Source of the DNA: Chloroflexia bacterium SDU3-3
GTDB lineage: Bacteria; Chloroflexota; Chloroflexia; Chloroflexales; Roseiflexaceae
DNA length: 64,000 nt
NCBI GenBank assembly: GCA_009268125.1
Contig: WBOU01000021.1
Span: 32,171-96,170, forward strand
Direction of reading: 5' to 3'
Part shown: positions 17,522 through 24,830 of the stretch, piece by piece
Position numbering within the stretch: the first letter of the stretch is position 1
How the letters are laid out: every line of letters starts with the position of its first letter
Translations under genes and position numbers: made by a program
The notes under the pieces: generated by a model
Database searches by the model: none
What the model was told of the DNA's origin: nothing
Seen by the model: only the letters and a program-made list of their open reading frames with translations

Positions 17522-19192
17522 CTAGAAGCCCGCTTCTTGCAATGGCCGCTGACGCTCGGCCCAGGCCGCCAGGCGGTCGCGGAAGATCTTGGCGTTGTGG
17601 CGCACATCCACTGGGAAGGCCGGGTGAAATAGCACCGTGCGAATGCCCGCTGTGAGCGGCGTGGATGCGCCCAGCGCCAGCAGCTCGTGGGCCAGGCGGG
17701 CGCGCTCGGCCCGGCTGCGCGGGAAATGCCCCGGCCTTGGCTCGGCCACGATGGCAGGCGTGCGCAGCGCGCCGCCGCCCAGCCCCACCAGCGCGGTGCG
17801 GGCCACCTCGGGGTGCTGGTTGAACACCGGCTCGACCTGCTCGGTGAACAGGGTGCCGCCTGCCGTGGGCACGCGATGCGCCTTACGACCACAGAACCAC
17901 AGCCGCCCCTGCGCATCCAGATAGCCCACGTCGCCCATGCGGTGCCACACGCGCGCGCCGTCGGCGATCTTGGCCAGCCGGTTGGCCTCGGGGCGGGCTA
18001 GATAGCGCCGCGTCACCATCGGCCCGCACACCACGATCTCGCCCACCGCCTCGGGCGGCAGCGGCTCCACATCGGTCCAGCTGGTCAGCGCATCCTCGCC
18101 GATCGGGATGATCCGCAGCTCCATGCCGGGCAGCGGCAGCCCCAGGCAGGCCCCGGCGGTCGGGCCGCGCTCGGCCTGGGCCGCCAGCACCTCGCGCCCG
18201 CCGATCGACGTGATCGGCAGGGCCTCGGTCGCGCCGTAGGGCGTGTGGGTGCCGCCGCCCTCGCCCAGCAGCGGCAGCATCTGCGCGTGCAGCCGCGCGG
18301 GCACCGGAGCGCCCGCCATCATCACGCGCCGCAGCGAGGGCAGCCGCTCGCCGCGCTCGGCGCAGTGGGCCGCCACCTTGGCCCAGATCGCGGGCGAGCC
18401 AAACGACGAGGTGACGCGGTGGCGCTGGATGAACGACACCACCTCGGCGGGGTCGCACGCGGCTGGCCGCGTGGGGTCGATAGGCGGGATGGCCGAGGTC
18501 AGACCCATGGCCACATTAAACAGCACAAACAGCGGGAAGACCGGCATCTCGACCTCGCCCTGCTGGATGCCATAGTGCTCGCGCAGCACAGCGCACTGGG
18601 CGTTGAGCATGCTGTGCTCGTACAGCACGCCCTTGGGCACGCCTGTGCTGCCAGTGGTAAAGGCGATCGCCGCCGTATCATCCGCCGCCACTGTCGCGGT
18701 GGGGTAGGGCGCGGCCACGCCCGCCCCCACCGACTCCAGCGCACCCAGCCGCAGGCTGCCCGGCGCAGCGTAGCGGCCCACCGTCACCCAGCGGCGCACG
18801 TGGCGCAGCGCGCCCGGCGCGGCCAGCCGCAGCAGGTGCGCGCGCGGCACGCCGATCAGCGCCTCGGGCGCGGCCTCGGCGATGCACTGGCGGATGTTCT
18901 GCGTGCCCATGGCCGGGTCGATCAGGATGGGCACTGCGCCCACCTGAAACAGCGCGAAGCCTAGGGCCAGCAGCGGCAGCCCGGCGGGCACCATCAGCAG
19001 CACCCGCGTGCCCTGCGCTATGCCGCAGCCCGCCAGGCCCCAGGCCAGTGCGTTGCTCTTGCGCGCCAGCTCGGCGTAGGTCAGCCGCTCGCAGCCGCGC
19101 GGCGTCTCGTGCAGCACCGCCACCTGATCAGGCCGCAGCCGGGCCTGCTCGGGCAGGAAGGCCGCGATGTTCTGCGCAGCCTCACTCGTCAT
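17522..19192 (-). CDS. oleC: OleC-like beta-lactone synthetase (ANL-superfamily AMP-dependent ligase)
   Basis: 556 residues, normal for OleC. The adenylation P-loop FTTGSTGVPKG lies near residues 173-183, followed by PYGATEALP (A5-like), MGDVGYLDAQGRLWFCGRKAHR (A7/A8) and a C-terminal segment (DVRHNAKIFRDRLAAW) carrying the A10-like Lys. The segment FQVGAVPILIDPAMGTQNIRQC is characteristic of OleC-type ligases. OleC converts the beta-hydroxy acid to a cis-beta-lactone with ATP. Its start overlaps the oleB stop by 4 nt (ATGA). A general fatty-acyl-AMP ligase is possible if read alone; the neighbours make OleC likely. Confidence 0.88.
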   Translation of the reverse strand: MTSEAAQNIAAFLPEQARLRPDQVAVLHETPRGCERLTYAELARKSNALAWGLAGCGIAQGTRVLLMVPAGLPLLALGFALFQVGAVPILIDPAMGTQNIRQCIAEAAPEALIGVPRAHLLRLAAPGALRHVRRWVTVGRYAAPGSLRLGALESVGAGVAAPYPTATVAADDTAAIAFTTGSTGVPKGVLYEHSMLNAQCAVLREHYGIQQGEVEMPVFPLFVLFNVAMGLTSAIPPIDPTRPAACDPAEVVSFIQRHRVTSSFGSPAIWAKVAAHCAERGERLPSLRRVMMAGAPVPARLHAQMLPLLGEGGGTHTPYGATEALPITSIGGREVLAAQAERGPTAGACLGLPLPGMELRIIPIGEDALTSWTDVEPLPPEAVGEIVVCGPMVTRRYLARPEANRLAKIADGARVWHRMGDVGYLDAQGRLWFCGRKAHRVPTAGGTLFTEQVEPVFNQHPEVARTALVGLGGGALRTPAIVAEPRPGHFPRSRAERARLAHELLALGASTPLTAGIRTVLFHPAFPVDVRHNAKIFRDRLAAWAERQRPLQEAGF

Positions 19193-20067
19193 GCCAGGAA
19201 CCGCACGATGCGCGAGGCCACCTCGCCCGGGGCCTCCTCCAGCAGGTAGTGCCCCGCCTCGTCGTAGCGCGCCGCCGAGGCCAGCGGGAAGCGCTGCATC
19301 CAGCCGCTCAGGAAGCTATCGTCAAAAAAGGTGTCGCGCCCACCCCAGAGGATGAGCGCGGGGGTCTCGCGGAACTGGCCGATCTGCCGGTCGATCGCCT
19401 CCATCAGCGGCCATGTGGGGTGGCTAGGGTGGGTGGGCAGGTCTTCCACAAAGCGCTGCAGCGCGATGCGGTCGTGGTGGCTGCGGTAGGGCATCAGGTG
19501 GCCCTCGCGCACATCCTGCGGCAGCGTAGGCGTGTCCCACGGCGCGGCGTAGGGCGTCAGCCCCAGGCGGCGGCTGAGCAGATCGCCGAGCGGCGCGACC
19601 TGGCCCAGCGCCACCGGCAGCGGCACGCGCGGCGGCAGGAAGGCCAGGCTGTTCATCACCACCAGCCGCCGCAGCCGCAGCTCGTGGCGCACCGCGTAGC
19701 CCAGCCCGACCGGCCCGCCCCAGTCGTGCACCACCAGATCGGCCTCGGCGACACCCAGCTGGCGCAGCAGCAGGGCCAGATTTTTAATATGGTTCGCCAG
19801 CTGGTAGAGGTAGCCCTGCGGTTTGTCCGACAGGCCGCAGCCCAGATGATCGGGCGCGATCACACGGTGGGCCTCGCGCAGCGCCAGAATGAGCCGACGG
19901 TAGTAGAACGACCACGTGAGGTTGCCATGGAGCAGCACCACCACCGGCCCGCTGCCCTCATCCACATAGCTCATCGTGCCGCCGGGTACGGCGATGCGCT
20001 GCTGCGCGAACGGGTAGAGCGCCTGGGTGGGCCCAAGATCGATCTCTGTACGCTGTGCGGTAGCCAC
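19189..20067 (-). CDS. oleB: OleB-like beta-lactone decarboxylase (haloalkane dehalogenase-type alpha/beta hydrolase)
   Basis: 292 residues from a GTG at 20067 preceded by AAGGAGGA with 6 nt spacing; a longer frame upstream lacks such a site. It has the alpha/beta-hydrolase fold with oxyanion segment LLHGNLTWSFYYR, nucleophile Asp115 in VVHDWGGP (Asp rather than Ser, as in haloalkane dehalogenases and OleB), acid region WGGRDTFFDDSF and catalytic His in DEAGHYLLEE. OleB decarboxylates the beta-lactone from OleC to the final cis-olefin. First gene of the operon oleB-oleC-membrane protein-oleD; no oleA is present in the window. Confidence 0.86.
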   Translation of the reverse strand: MATAQRTEIDLGPTQALYPFAQQRIAVPGGTMSYVDEGSGPVVVLLHGNLTWSFYYRRLILALREAHRVIAPDHLGCGLSDKPQGYLYQLANHIKNLALLLRQLGVAEADLVVHDWGGPVGLGYAVRHELRLRRLVVMNSLAFLPPRVPLPVALGQVAPLGDLLSRRLGLTPYAAPWDTPTLPQDVREGHLMPYRSHHDRIALQRFVEDLPTHPSHPTWPLMEAIDRQIGQFRETPALILWGGRDTFFDDSFLSGWMQRFPLASAARYDEAGHYLLEEAPGEVASRIVRFLA

Positions 20068-20149
20068 GGCGATCCTCCTTGGTTTGGTACGCAGGTGAGA
20101 TTCGCGGGATACTATAGCATACAATCTGGCCCGATTCGACCCCGCCACA

Positions 20150-20250
20150 CCGCAAGGGGAACCGCTTTACCACCAAGGCTCCAAAACGCCAAGGAGCAAA
20201 AGGGAACGAATACCACGAAGGCGCGAAGACACGAAGGGGACAAGAAAAGC
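20150..20250. repeat. Partial copy of the 'accacgaag' dispersed repeat
   Basis: Shares the internal motifs of the element at 47451-47569 (ccgctttaccaccaagg, then ccacgaaggcgcgaagacac), but neither terminal inverted repeat is recognisable. It lies just upstream of oleB and abuts the second repeat block. Confidence 0.5.
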
Positions 20251-20260
20251 ATTTGGATAG

Positions 20261-20720
20261 AGGGCTGGCCCTCACATGGTGTCGCTTTTTCATGAGGGGT
20301 ATTGGGATGCGGCAGGGTGCATCCAAGCGCATGCCGACCCATATCAGACATGGGAACGCCTGCTGGTGTGGTACCCGCGCTGGGCGATGCCGCACCAGCG
20401 ATGCCCACGGTGTGGGCGGGTCTGGTGCCCGCCCACACCGTGGGCATCGCGTTCATCGAATACCGTGCGATGTATGCGATGTATGCGATGAAACACGGAG
20501 CGCATCGGCACGCGCCGCATGCATCGGATGAGGGTGCGATGAACGCGGCGTATCGCGATGGGGCGGGCACCAGACCCGCCCCTACACCCCTTGTGGATCA
20601 TTGCGGGCATCGGGTCGCGGGGCGATGACGGCAATGTGATTCACGGCCATCGATCCCACATGGTTGCCAAACAGACCTGGGAACGCTGCAAAAGTGACAC
20701 CATGTGAGGGGCTGGCCCCT
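20261..20720. repeat. Composite intergenic repeat with terminal inverted repeats (family B)
   Basis: The left end (20261-20290, agggctggccctcacatggt and onward) and right end (20690-20720) are inverted copies of about 30 bp with few mismatches. Inside lie a perfect 23-bp inverted repeat (20398-20420 against 20428-20450, 7-nt loop), short direct repeats of 'tgcgatgta', and a GC-rich hairpin ggggcggg/cccgcccc (about 20562-20584). The open frames across it are low-complexity and unconvincing. It is probably a non-autonomous mobile element or a nest of them. Confidence 0.6.
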
Positions 20721-20875
20721 AGGCACCGCCCGCGCAAGAAATTCACGCACCGAGTCCTAACCAGCACCATACCCGGCGGTGCACGAACAGCGTTTTCTGC
20801 AGATACGATGGTTCTGCTCGCCGCATCAGCGCACACCTACCCAATAACGCGCCCAAGCTGCACCCATCCCGCAAC
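20721..20875. other. Intergenic sequence before the M-box promoter
   Basis: I see no gene, hairpin or repeat that I can name here. It separates repeat block B from the promoter at 20876. Confidence 0.4.
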
Positions 20876-20905
20876 TTGACAGAGCAAGAAAAGCGGCGGT
20901 ATACT
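20876..20905 (+). promoter_or_regulatory. Sigma-70-type promoter of the M-box transcript
   Basis: TTGACA (20876-20881), an 18-bp spacer, then TATACT (20900-20905): a near-consensus promoter. The predicted start is about 20912, roughly 25 nt before the riboswitch aptamer. Confidence 0.82.
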
Positions 20906-20937
20906 TGCCCTGTGGCATTCGCCACATACAACTGTGT

Positions 20938-21095
20938 CGCTCCTTCGTTAGGCGCGGCGCTCATATGGACAGAAGTCGCTGCTCCGGCCCGTCGAAAGAC
21001 GCTCAGGGGCATACCGTGCGGTTCGAGCTAAGGGCCGCATTAATGCGACTGCCCATGCTGGCTACGCCATATGAGAGCTTAAGCTCAACCAGGGG
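20938..21095 (+). ncRNA. M-box (ykoK) magnesium riboswitch aptamer
   Basis: The sequence follows the M-box consensus in order: cttcgttaggcg (20943-20954), catatgga (20962-20969), cgctgct (20977-20983), the segment aaagacgc (20995-21002), taatgcgactg (21041-21051), then catgctggctacgccatat (21054-21072) and agagcttaagctc (21074-21086). These match the conserved core and the long-range paired parts of the B. subtilis mgtE leader class. M-boxes bind Mg2+ and stop expression of Mg2+ transporters when Mg2+ is plentiful. A promoter lies just upstream, an intrinsic terminator just downstream, and an MgtE_N/CBS gene plus an Nramp-related transporter follow. Confidence 0.88.
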
Positions 21096-21134
21096 GGAGA
21101 AGACGCAACGACTACGGTATTTACCGCTGTTGCG

Positions 21135-21172
21135 CACCCCTCTGCATTGCATGCCGAAGGGGTGTTCTTTTT
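21135..21172 (+). terminator. Riboswitch-controlled intrinsic terminator
   Basis: Stem cacccct (21135-21141) against aggggtg (21158-21164), followed at once by ttcttttt (21165-21172). Its place 40 nt after the M-box core makes it the likely expression platform, formed when Mg2+ is bound. Confidence 0.8.
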
Positions 21173-21340
21173 GAGGAACTCGATGGACGGTAGTCATCAA
21201 CGTTGGGCGGCCGTACTGCGGTCGCCGAACACGACAACGGAACCCCACAACTCACCGACCGTTCCCGCGTGCCTGCCGCACCAAGGCCGCGTGATGTTCC
21301 CGCCCGGCGCACCTCGCTAGCGCATCGGGCGAGCCTTCAC

Positions 21341-21368
21341 GCCCCCGTGCCGCAGCACGGGGGCGTTG
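21341..21368 (+). terminator. Second leader hairpin (possible attenuator)
   Basis: Perfect 12-bp stem acgcccccgtgc/gcacgggggcgt with a 4-nt loop, followed by a weak T-poor tail (tgctatgcc). It lies 75 nt before the ATG at 21443. It may be a second attenuator or an RNA-stabilising element. The 21173-21340 stretch between the hairpins holds nothing I recognise. Confidence 0.45.
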
Positions 21369-21442
21369 CTATGCCTTGGGCATAGCGCACAACCTGGCGG
21401 GGCACAGCCAAGCCCGCTGCCGCCAGCGAAGGGAGGCTCGCA

Positions 21443-22678
21443 ATGATGTTTCTGGCACACCTACTCGACAGCCCAGTCTGCGGCAAGACCGATGAGCTCA
21501 TCGGCAAGCTCGACGACCTGATCGTCCGCATCGACCACTCGCCCTACCCCTCAATCAGCGGGATTGTGGTGCGCGACCGTGGGCGGCGCTTCTTCGTGCC
21601 CGCCGCCCACCTGGTGGGCATGAACGGCGTAGCCAAGCTCAACTCATCGGTGGTGGATGTCCAGCCCTTCCGCCGCCGCGATGGCGAGGTGCTGCTGGCC
21701 AAGGATGTGCTCGACCACCAGATCATCGACATCAGCGGGCGGCGGATCGTGCGCGTCAACGACGTGCAGCTCACCAAGATCGAGTCCGACTTCCGCGTGA
21801 TCGGCGTGGATGTGAGCGCCCAGGCCCTGTTCCGCCGCCTCGCGCCCAAACGCCTGGCCGACCGCATCCAGGGCCGCCATATCATCGACTGGGATGAGGT
21901 GCAGTACCTGGCCTCGGCGGCCCCCGTGCAGCTCAAGGTCTCCTACAACCGCCTCACCGAGCTGAACCCGGTGGACCTGGCCCGCATCGTCGACGCGCTC
22001 TCCTTCCGCGAGAGCGCCGAGTTGATCGGCGGGCTGGACCACGAGACCGCCGCCGACCTGCTGGAGGAAGTGAGCGACGAGCGCCTGGCCGACCTGCTGG
22101 AGGGCATGGACATCGAGCGCGCCGCCGACATCCTTGAGGAGATGGCCCCCGGCGCTGCCGCCGACGCCCTCGAAGACCTGACCCGCGACATCGCCGCCCG
22201 CATCCTGGCCCGCATCGAGCCAGAGGAGGCCGCCGACATCCAAGAGGCGCTCTCCTACGATGAGGATAGCGTGGGCCGCATCATGGAGACCGACTTCGTG
22301 CGCGTACCCATGGGCTCCACCATCCACGAGGCCCTGCAGGCCATCCGCACCCTCGAAAGCCCGCCCGACCCGCTGCTGGCCGTCTATGTCGTCTCCGAGC
22401 AAGACCCCGAGGAGCTGCGCGGGATCGTGCGGCTGCGCGCCCTGATGCTGGCTGACCCCGCCATGCTGATCGACGACATTATGGAGGACGACCTGCCCAC
22501 CGTGCAGCCCGAGGACCGCGCCGAGGATGCGGCCCGCATCCTGGCCGAGTACAACCTGCTGGCCGTGCCCGTGCTCGACGAGTCGATGCGGCTGGTCGGC
22601 GTGGTCAGCGTCGATGATGCCCTGGCAGTGCTGATGCCCGAGATATGGAGCCGTCGCGGCGCGCGCACCCACCTATAG
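21443..22678 (+). CDS. PRC-barrel / MgtE_N / CBS-pair protein (soluble magnesium-sensing module)
   Basis: 411 residues; the ATG at 21443 is preceded by GGGAGG. An N-terminal PRC-barrel-like part (KTDELIGKLDDLIVR; RIVRVNDVQL) is followed by an MgtE_N helical superhelix (about 170-280; ADLLEEVSDERLADLLEGMD, AADALEDLTR) and two CBS domains (about 280-400; GRIMETDFVRVPMGSTIHEAL and IDDIMEDDLPTVQPEDRA). This equals the cytosolic gating half of MgtE Mg2+ channels, but the transmembrane domain is absent. The next gene, 87 nt downstream, is an Nramp-like transporter. Together with the M-box leader this suggests the protein senses Mg2+ and gates or regulates that transporter. Confidence 0.88.
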   Translation: MMFLAHLLDSPVCGKTDELIGKLDDLIVRIDHSPYPSISGIVVRDRGRRFFVPAAHLVGMNGVAKLNSSVVDVQPFRRRDGEVLLAKDVLDHQIIDISGRRIVRVNDVQLTKIESDFRVIGVDVSAQALFRRLAPKRLADRIQGRHIIDWDEVQYLASAAPVQLKVSYNRLTELNPVDLARIVDALSFRESAELIGGLDHETAADLLEEVSDERLADLLEGMDIERAADILEEMAPGAAADALEDLTRDIAARILARIEPEEAADIQEALSYDEDSVGRIMETDFVRVPMGSTIHEALQAIRTLESPPDPLLAVYVVSEQDPEELRGIVRLRALMLADPAMLIDDIMEDDLPTVQPEDRAEDAARILAEYNLLAVPVLDESMRLVGVVSVDDALAVLMPEIWSRRGARTHL

Positions 22679-22765
22679 CCGCGCCGCCCCACCCATGTCC
22701 GCCCGCTGGATCAGCCGTGGCCGCCGCAGCGCGTGGCAGCCCACACCACAAGCCGAGGGATCATC

Positions 22766-24085
22766 ATGACCACAAACGAGCACATCAACGAGACCGCCAT
22801 CGACACCACTCCCCACGAGCCGGCCAAGCGCCCGCGCTTCCGCCTCAGCCGCCGTGGCATCTGGCCCTACCTCATGGCGCTGGGGCCAGGGCTGCTGGCC
22901 GCATCCGCCGGCAACGACGCCGGTGGCATCGCCACCTACGCCTCGGCAGGGGCCAGCTACGGCTACAACCTGCTCTGGGCGATGGTGATCGTCACCATCT
23001 TCGTGGGCGTGGTGCAGGAGATGAGCGCGCGGCTCGGCGCTGTCACCAGCAAGGGCTTCTCCGACCTGGTGCGCGAGAACTTCCCGCTGCGCGCCACCGC
23101 GCTCATTCTCAGCACGCTATTTATCGCCAACTTCGGCATTATCGTCTCCGAGTTTGTCGGCATCGCCGCCGCCGCCGAGCTGTTCGGGGTCAGCCGCTAC
23201 ATCGCGGTGCCGCTGTCCGCGTTCATCGTGTGGCTGCTGATCACGCGCGGCTCCTACGACCGCGTGGAGAAGGTCTTCCTGGCGCTCTCCGCCGTGTTCC
23301 TCACCTATATCGCGGCGGCCTTTTTGGCCAAGCCCGACTGGGGCGAGGTGGTGCGCAGCACATTGCAGCCCACCATCCACTGGAACGGCGACTACCTGCA
23401 GCTGCTGATCGCGCTGATCGGCACCACTGTGTCGCCCTACATGCAGCTCTACATCCAGTCATCGGTGGTGGAAAAGGGCGTGACGCCCGACGAGTACCGC
23501 TACACCCGCTTCGATGTGATCACCGGCACCGTATTTGCAGGCATTGTCGCCTCGTTTATCATCATCGCCACGGCCACCACGCTCTACCCGCGCGGCATTA
23601 CCATCGAGAGCGCATCCGACGCGGCCCAGGCCCTGGCCCCAGTCGCGGGCGAGTACGCCAGCGTGCTGTTCGCGGTCGGACTGCTAGGGGCCTCGCTGCT
23701 AGCCGCCGGGGTGCTGCCTATCTCCACCACCTATATGATGAGCGAGGCGCTGGGCTTCGAGCGCGGCGTGTCGCGCACGTGGGACGAGGCCCCCATGTTC
23801 TTGGGGCTGTTCACCGGGCTGGTGGCGGTGGGCGCGCTGCTGGCGCTCATCCCCGGGCTGCCGCTCATCCAGGTGCTGGTGGGCGTCTACGTGCTGAACG
23901 GCCTGCTGCTGCCGATCGAGCTGTTCGCCATCCTCGCGCTGATCAACAACCGCGAGCTGATGGGCAGGCACGTGAACGGGCCGATCTTCAACACCATCGC
24001 CTGGGGCGTGGCGATCACCGTCAGCGTGCTGTCGTTTTCGCTGATCGTGATCACCGTGCTAGGCTGGTTCGGCATCCATCTGTAG
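22766..24085 (+). CDS. Nramp-related divalent metal transporter, probably Mg2+ (NRMT-like)
   Basis: 439 residues with about 11 membrane segments of the LeuT-fold Nramp family. The ATG at 22766 has GAGGGA upstream; an earlier in-frame ATG at 22733 is less likely. Segment 1 reads SAGNDAGGIATY (Asp51) in place of the canonical DPGN motif. Segment 6 reads GTTVSPYMQLY (about 219-228) where Mn2+/Fe2+ Nramps have a Met-Pro-His. Loss of that soft-metal Met is the hallmark of Nramp-related Mg2+ transporters described in Clostridium and Eggerthella. The M-box leader and the CBS module upstream support Mg2+. Mn2+ transport remains possible. Confidence 0.85.
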   Translation: MTTNEHINETAIDTTPHEPAKRPRFRLSRRGIWPYLMALGPGLLAASAGNDAGGIATYASAGASYGYNLLWAMVIVTIFVGVVQEMSARLGAVTSKGFSDLVRENFPLRATALILSTLFIANFGIIVSEFVGIAAAAELFGVSRYIAVPLSAFIVWLLITRGSYDRVEKVFLALSAVFLTYIAAAFLAKPDWGEVVRSTLQPTIHWNGDYLQLLIALIGTTVSPYMQLYIQSSVVEKGVTPDEYRYTRFDVITGTVFAGIVASFIIIATATTLYPRGITIESASDAAQALAPVAGEYASVLFAVGLLGASLLAAGVLPISTTYMMSEALGFERGVSRTWDEAPMFLGLFTGLVAVGALLALIPGLPLIQVLVGVYVLNGLLLPIELFAILALINNRELMGRHVNGPIFNTIAWGVAITVSVLSFSLIVITVLGWFGIHL

Positions 24086-24122
24086 CCGCTGGGGCCGCAT
24101 GGTAAAAAGAGGAGAGCGGCAG

Positions 24123-24755
24123 ATGCAGTTTCCCTACCGCTTCGGGGAAGATCTGGTCTGGGTGCAGAAGCTGCCGCCCGCGCAGTGGGGCGGCCAGCAC
24201 CAGCAGATCCTGCACGCACTGGCCTACCGGGGCGGGCAGCTGCAGATCGCTGCCGAGGGCTGGCGCAGCGCACCGCTGGGCGCTGGCGAGGAGAAGGCGG
24301 TCTTTGTGGTGTGCGACCCCCAGCGGCGGGTGTTCGCGCTGGAGCTGATCGACGAGCGCCACTACCTGAACGGGCGCTTCATCGGCGGGGCCTACTTCCA
24401 CACCGCCCGCGTGGCCAGCCTGGCCCAGGTGCCCTTCAGCCCCGCCGCGCTGATCGGCCTGACCTTCACCGGCCTGGTCAAGGCCCGCGAGTTCGCCTAC
24501 GGCTACGAGTGGGATCGCTTTCAGCTGCGCGCCGCAGGCCCCAGCCGCGCCGACTGGCTGCTCACATCCTGGCTGCAGTCGCACTTCCAGCGCGCTTTTG
24601 CCGACTATGCTGCGCGCTACCGCGACGTCCATGGCCGCAACGTACTGTTCGAGCTGCGCCCGCGCGATCAGCCGGGGGCGCTGTGCCCCACCATCGACCA
24701 CACGGGGCGGCTGCGGCTCGTGCGCGTGGGCCTTCAGCCGATTGACCTGCGATAA
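24123..24755 (+). CDS. Hypothetical protein (210 aa)
   Basis: I do not recognise the family. The ATG at 24123 is preceded by AAGAGGAG; an upstream ATG at 24099 is possible. It is a soluble protein rich in aromatic residues, beginning MQFPYRFGEDLVWVQKLPP, with VFVVCDPQRRVFALELID in the middle and no membrane segment or catalytic motif that I can name. It lies 37 nt after the Nramp-like gene on the same strand and could be the last gene of the M-box operon, though nothing in it suggests metal transport. Confidence 0.6.
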   Translation: MQFPYRFGEDLVWVQKLPPAQWGGQHQQILHALAYRGGQLQIAAEGWRSAPLGAGEEKAVFVVCDPQRRVFALELIDERHYLNGRFIGGAYFHTARVASLAQVPFSPAALIGLTFTGLVKAREFAYGYEWDRFQLRAAGPSRADWLLTSWLQSHFQRAFADYAARYRDVHGRNVLFELRPRDQPGALCPTIDHTGRLRLVRVGLQPIDLR

Positions 24756-24782
24756 CATAGTGAGCAAGCATGCCATGCACTC

Positions 24783-24791
24783 TGGTATACT
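24783..24791 (+). promoter_or_regulatory. Extended -10 box upstream of the AT-rich membrane gene
   Basis: TGGTATACT fits an extended -10 (TGnTATACT). No good -35 is visible. It lies about 40 nt before the ATG at 24831. Confidence 0.45.
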
Positions 24792-24830
24792 AGGCCGACT
24801 GAGAGCACAAAAGCGGTACTGCGGGCAATT

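Noticed and set aside
20302..20628. Open frames across the repeat block before the M-box
   Set aside because: They follow palindromes and short repeats, differ in frame, and have no conserved features.
21001..21050. tRNA-like 'ggttcgag' segment
   Set aside because: It falls inside the M-box aptamer and no cloverleaf can be drawn around it.
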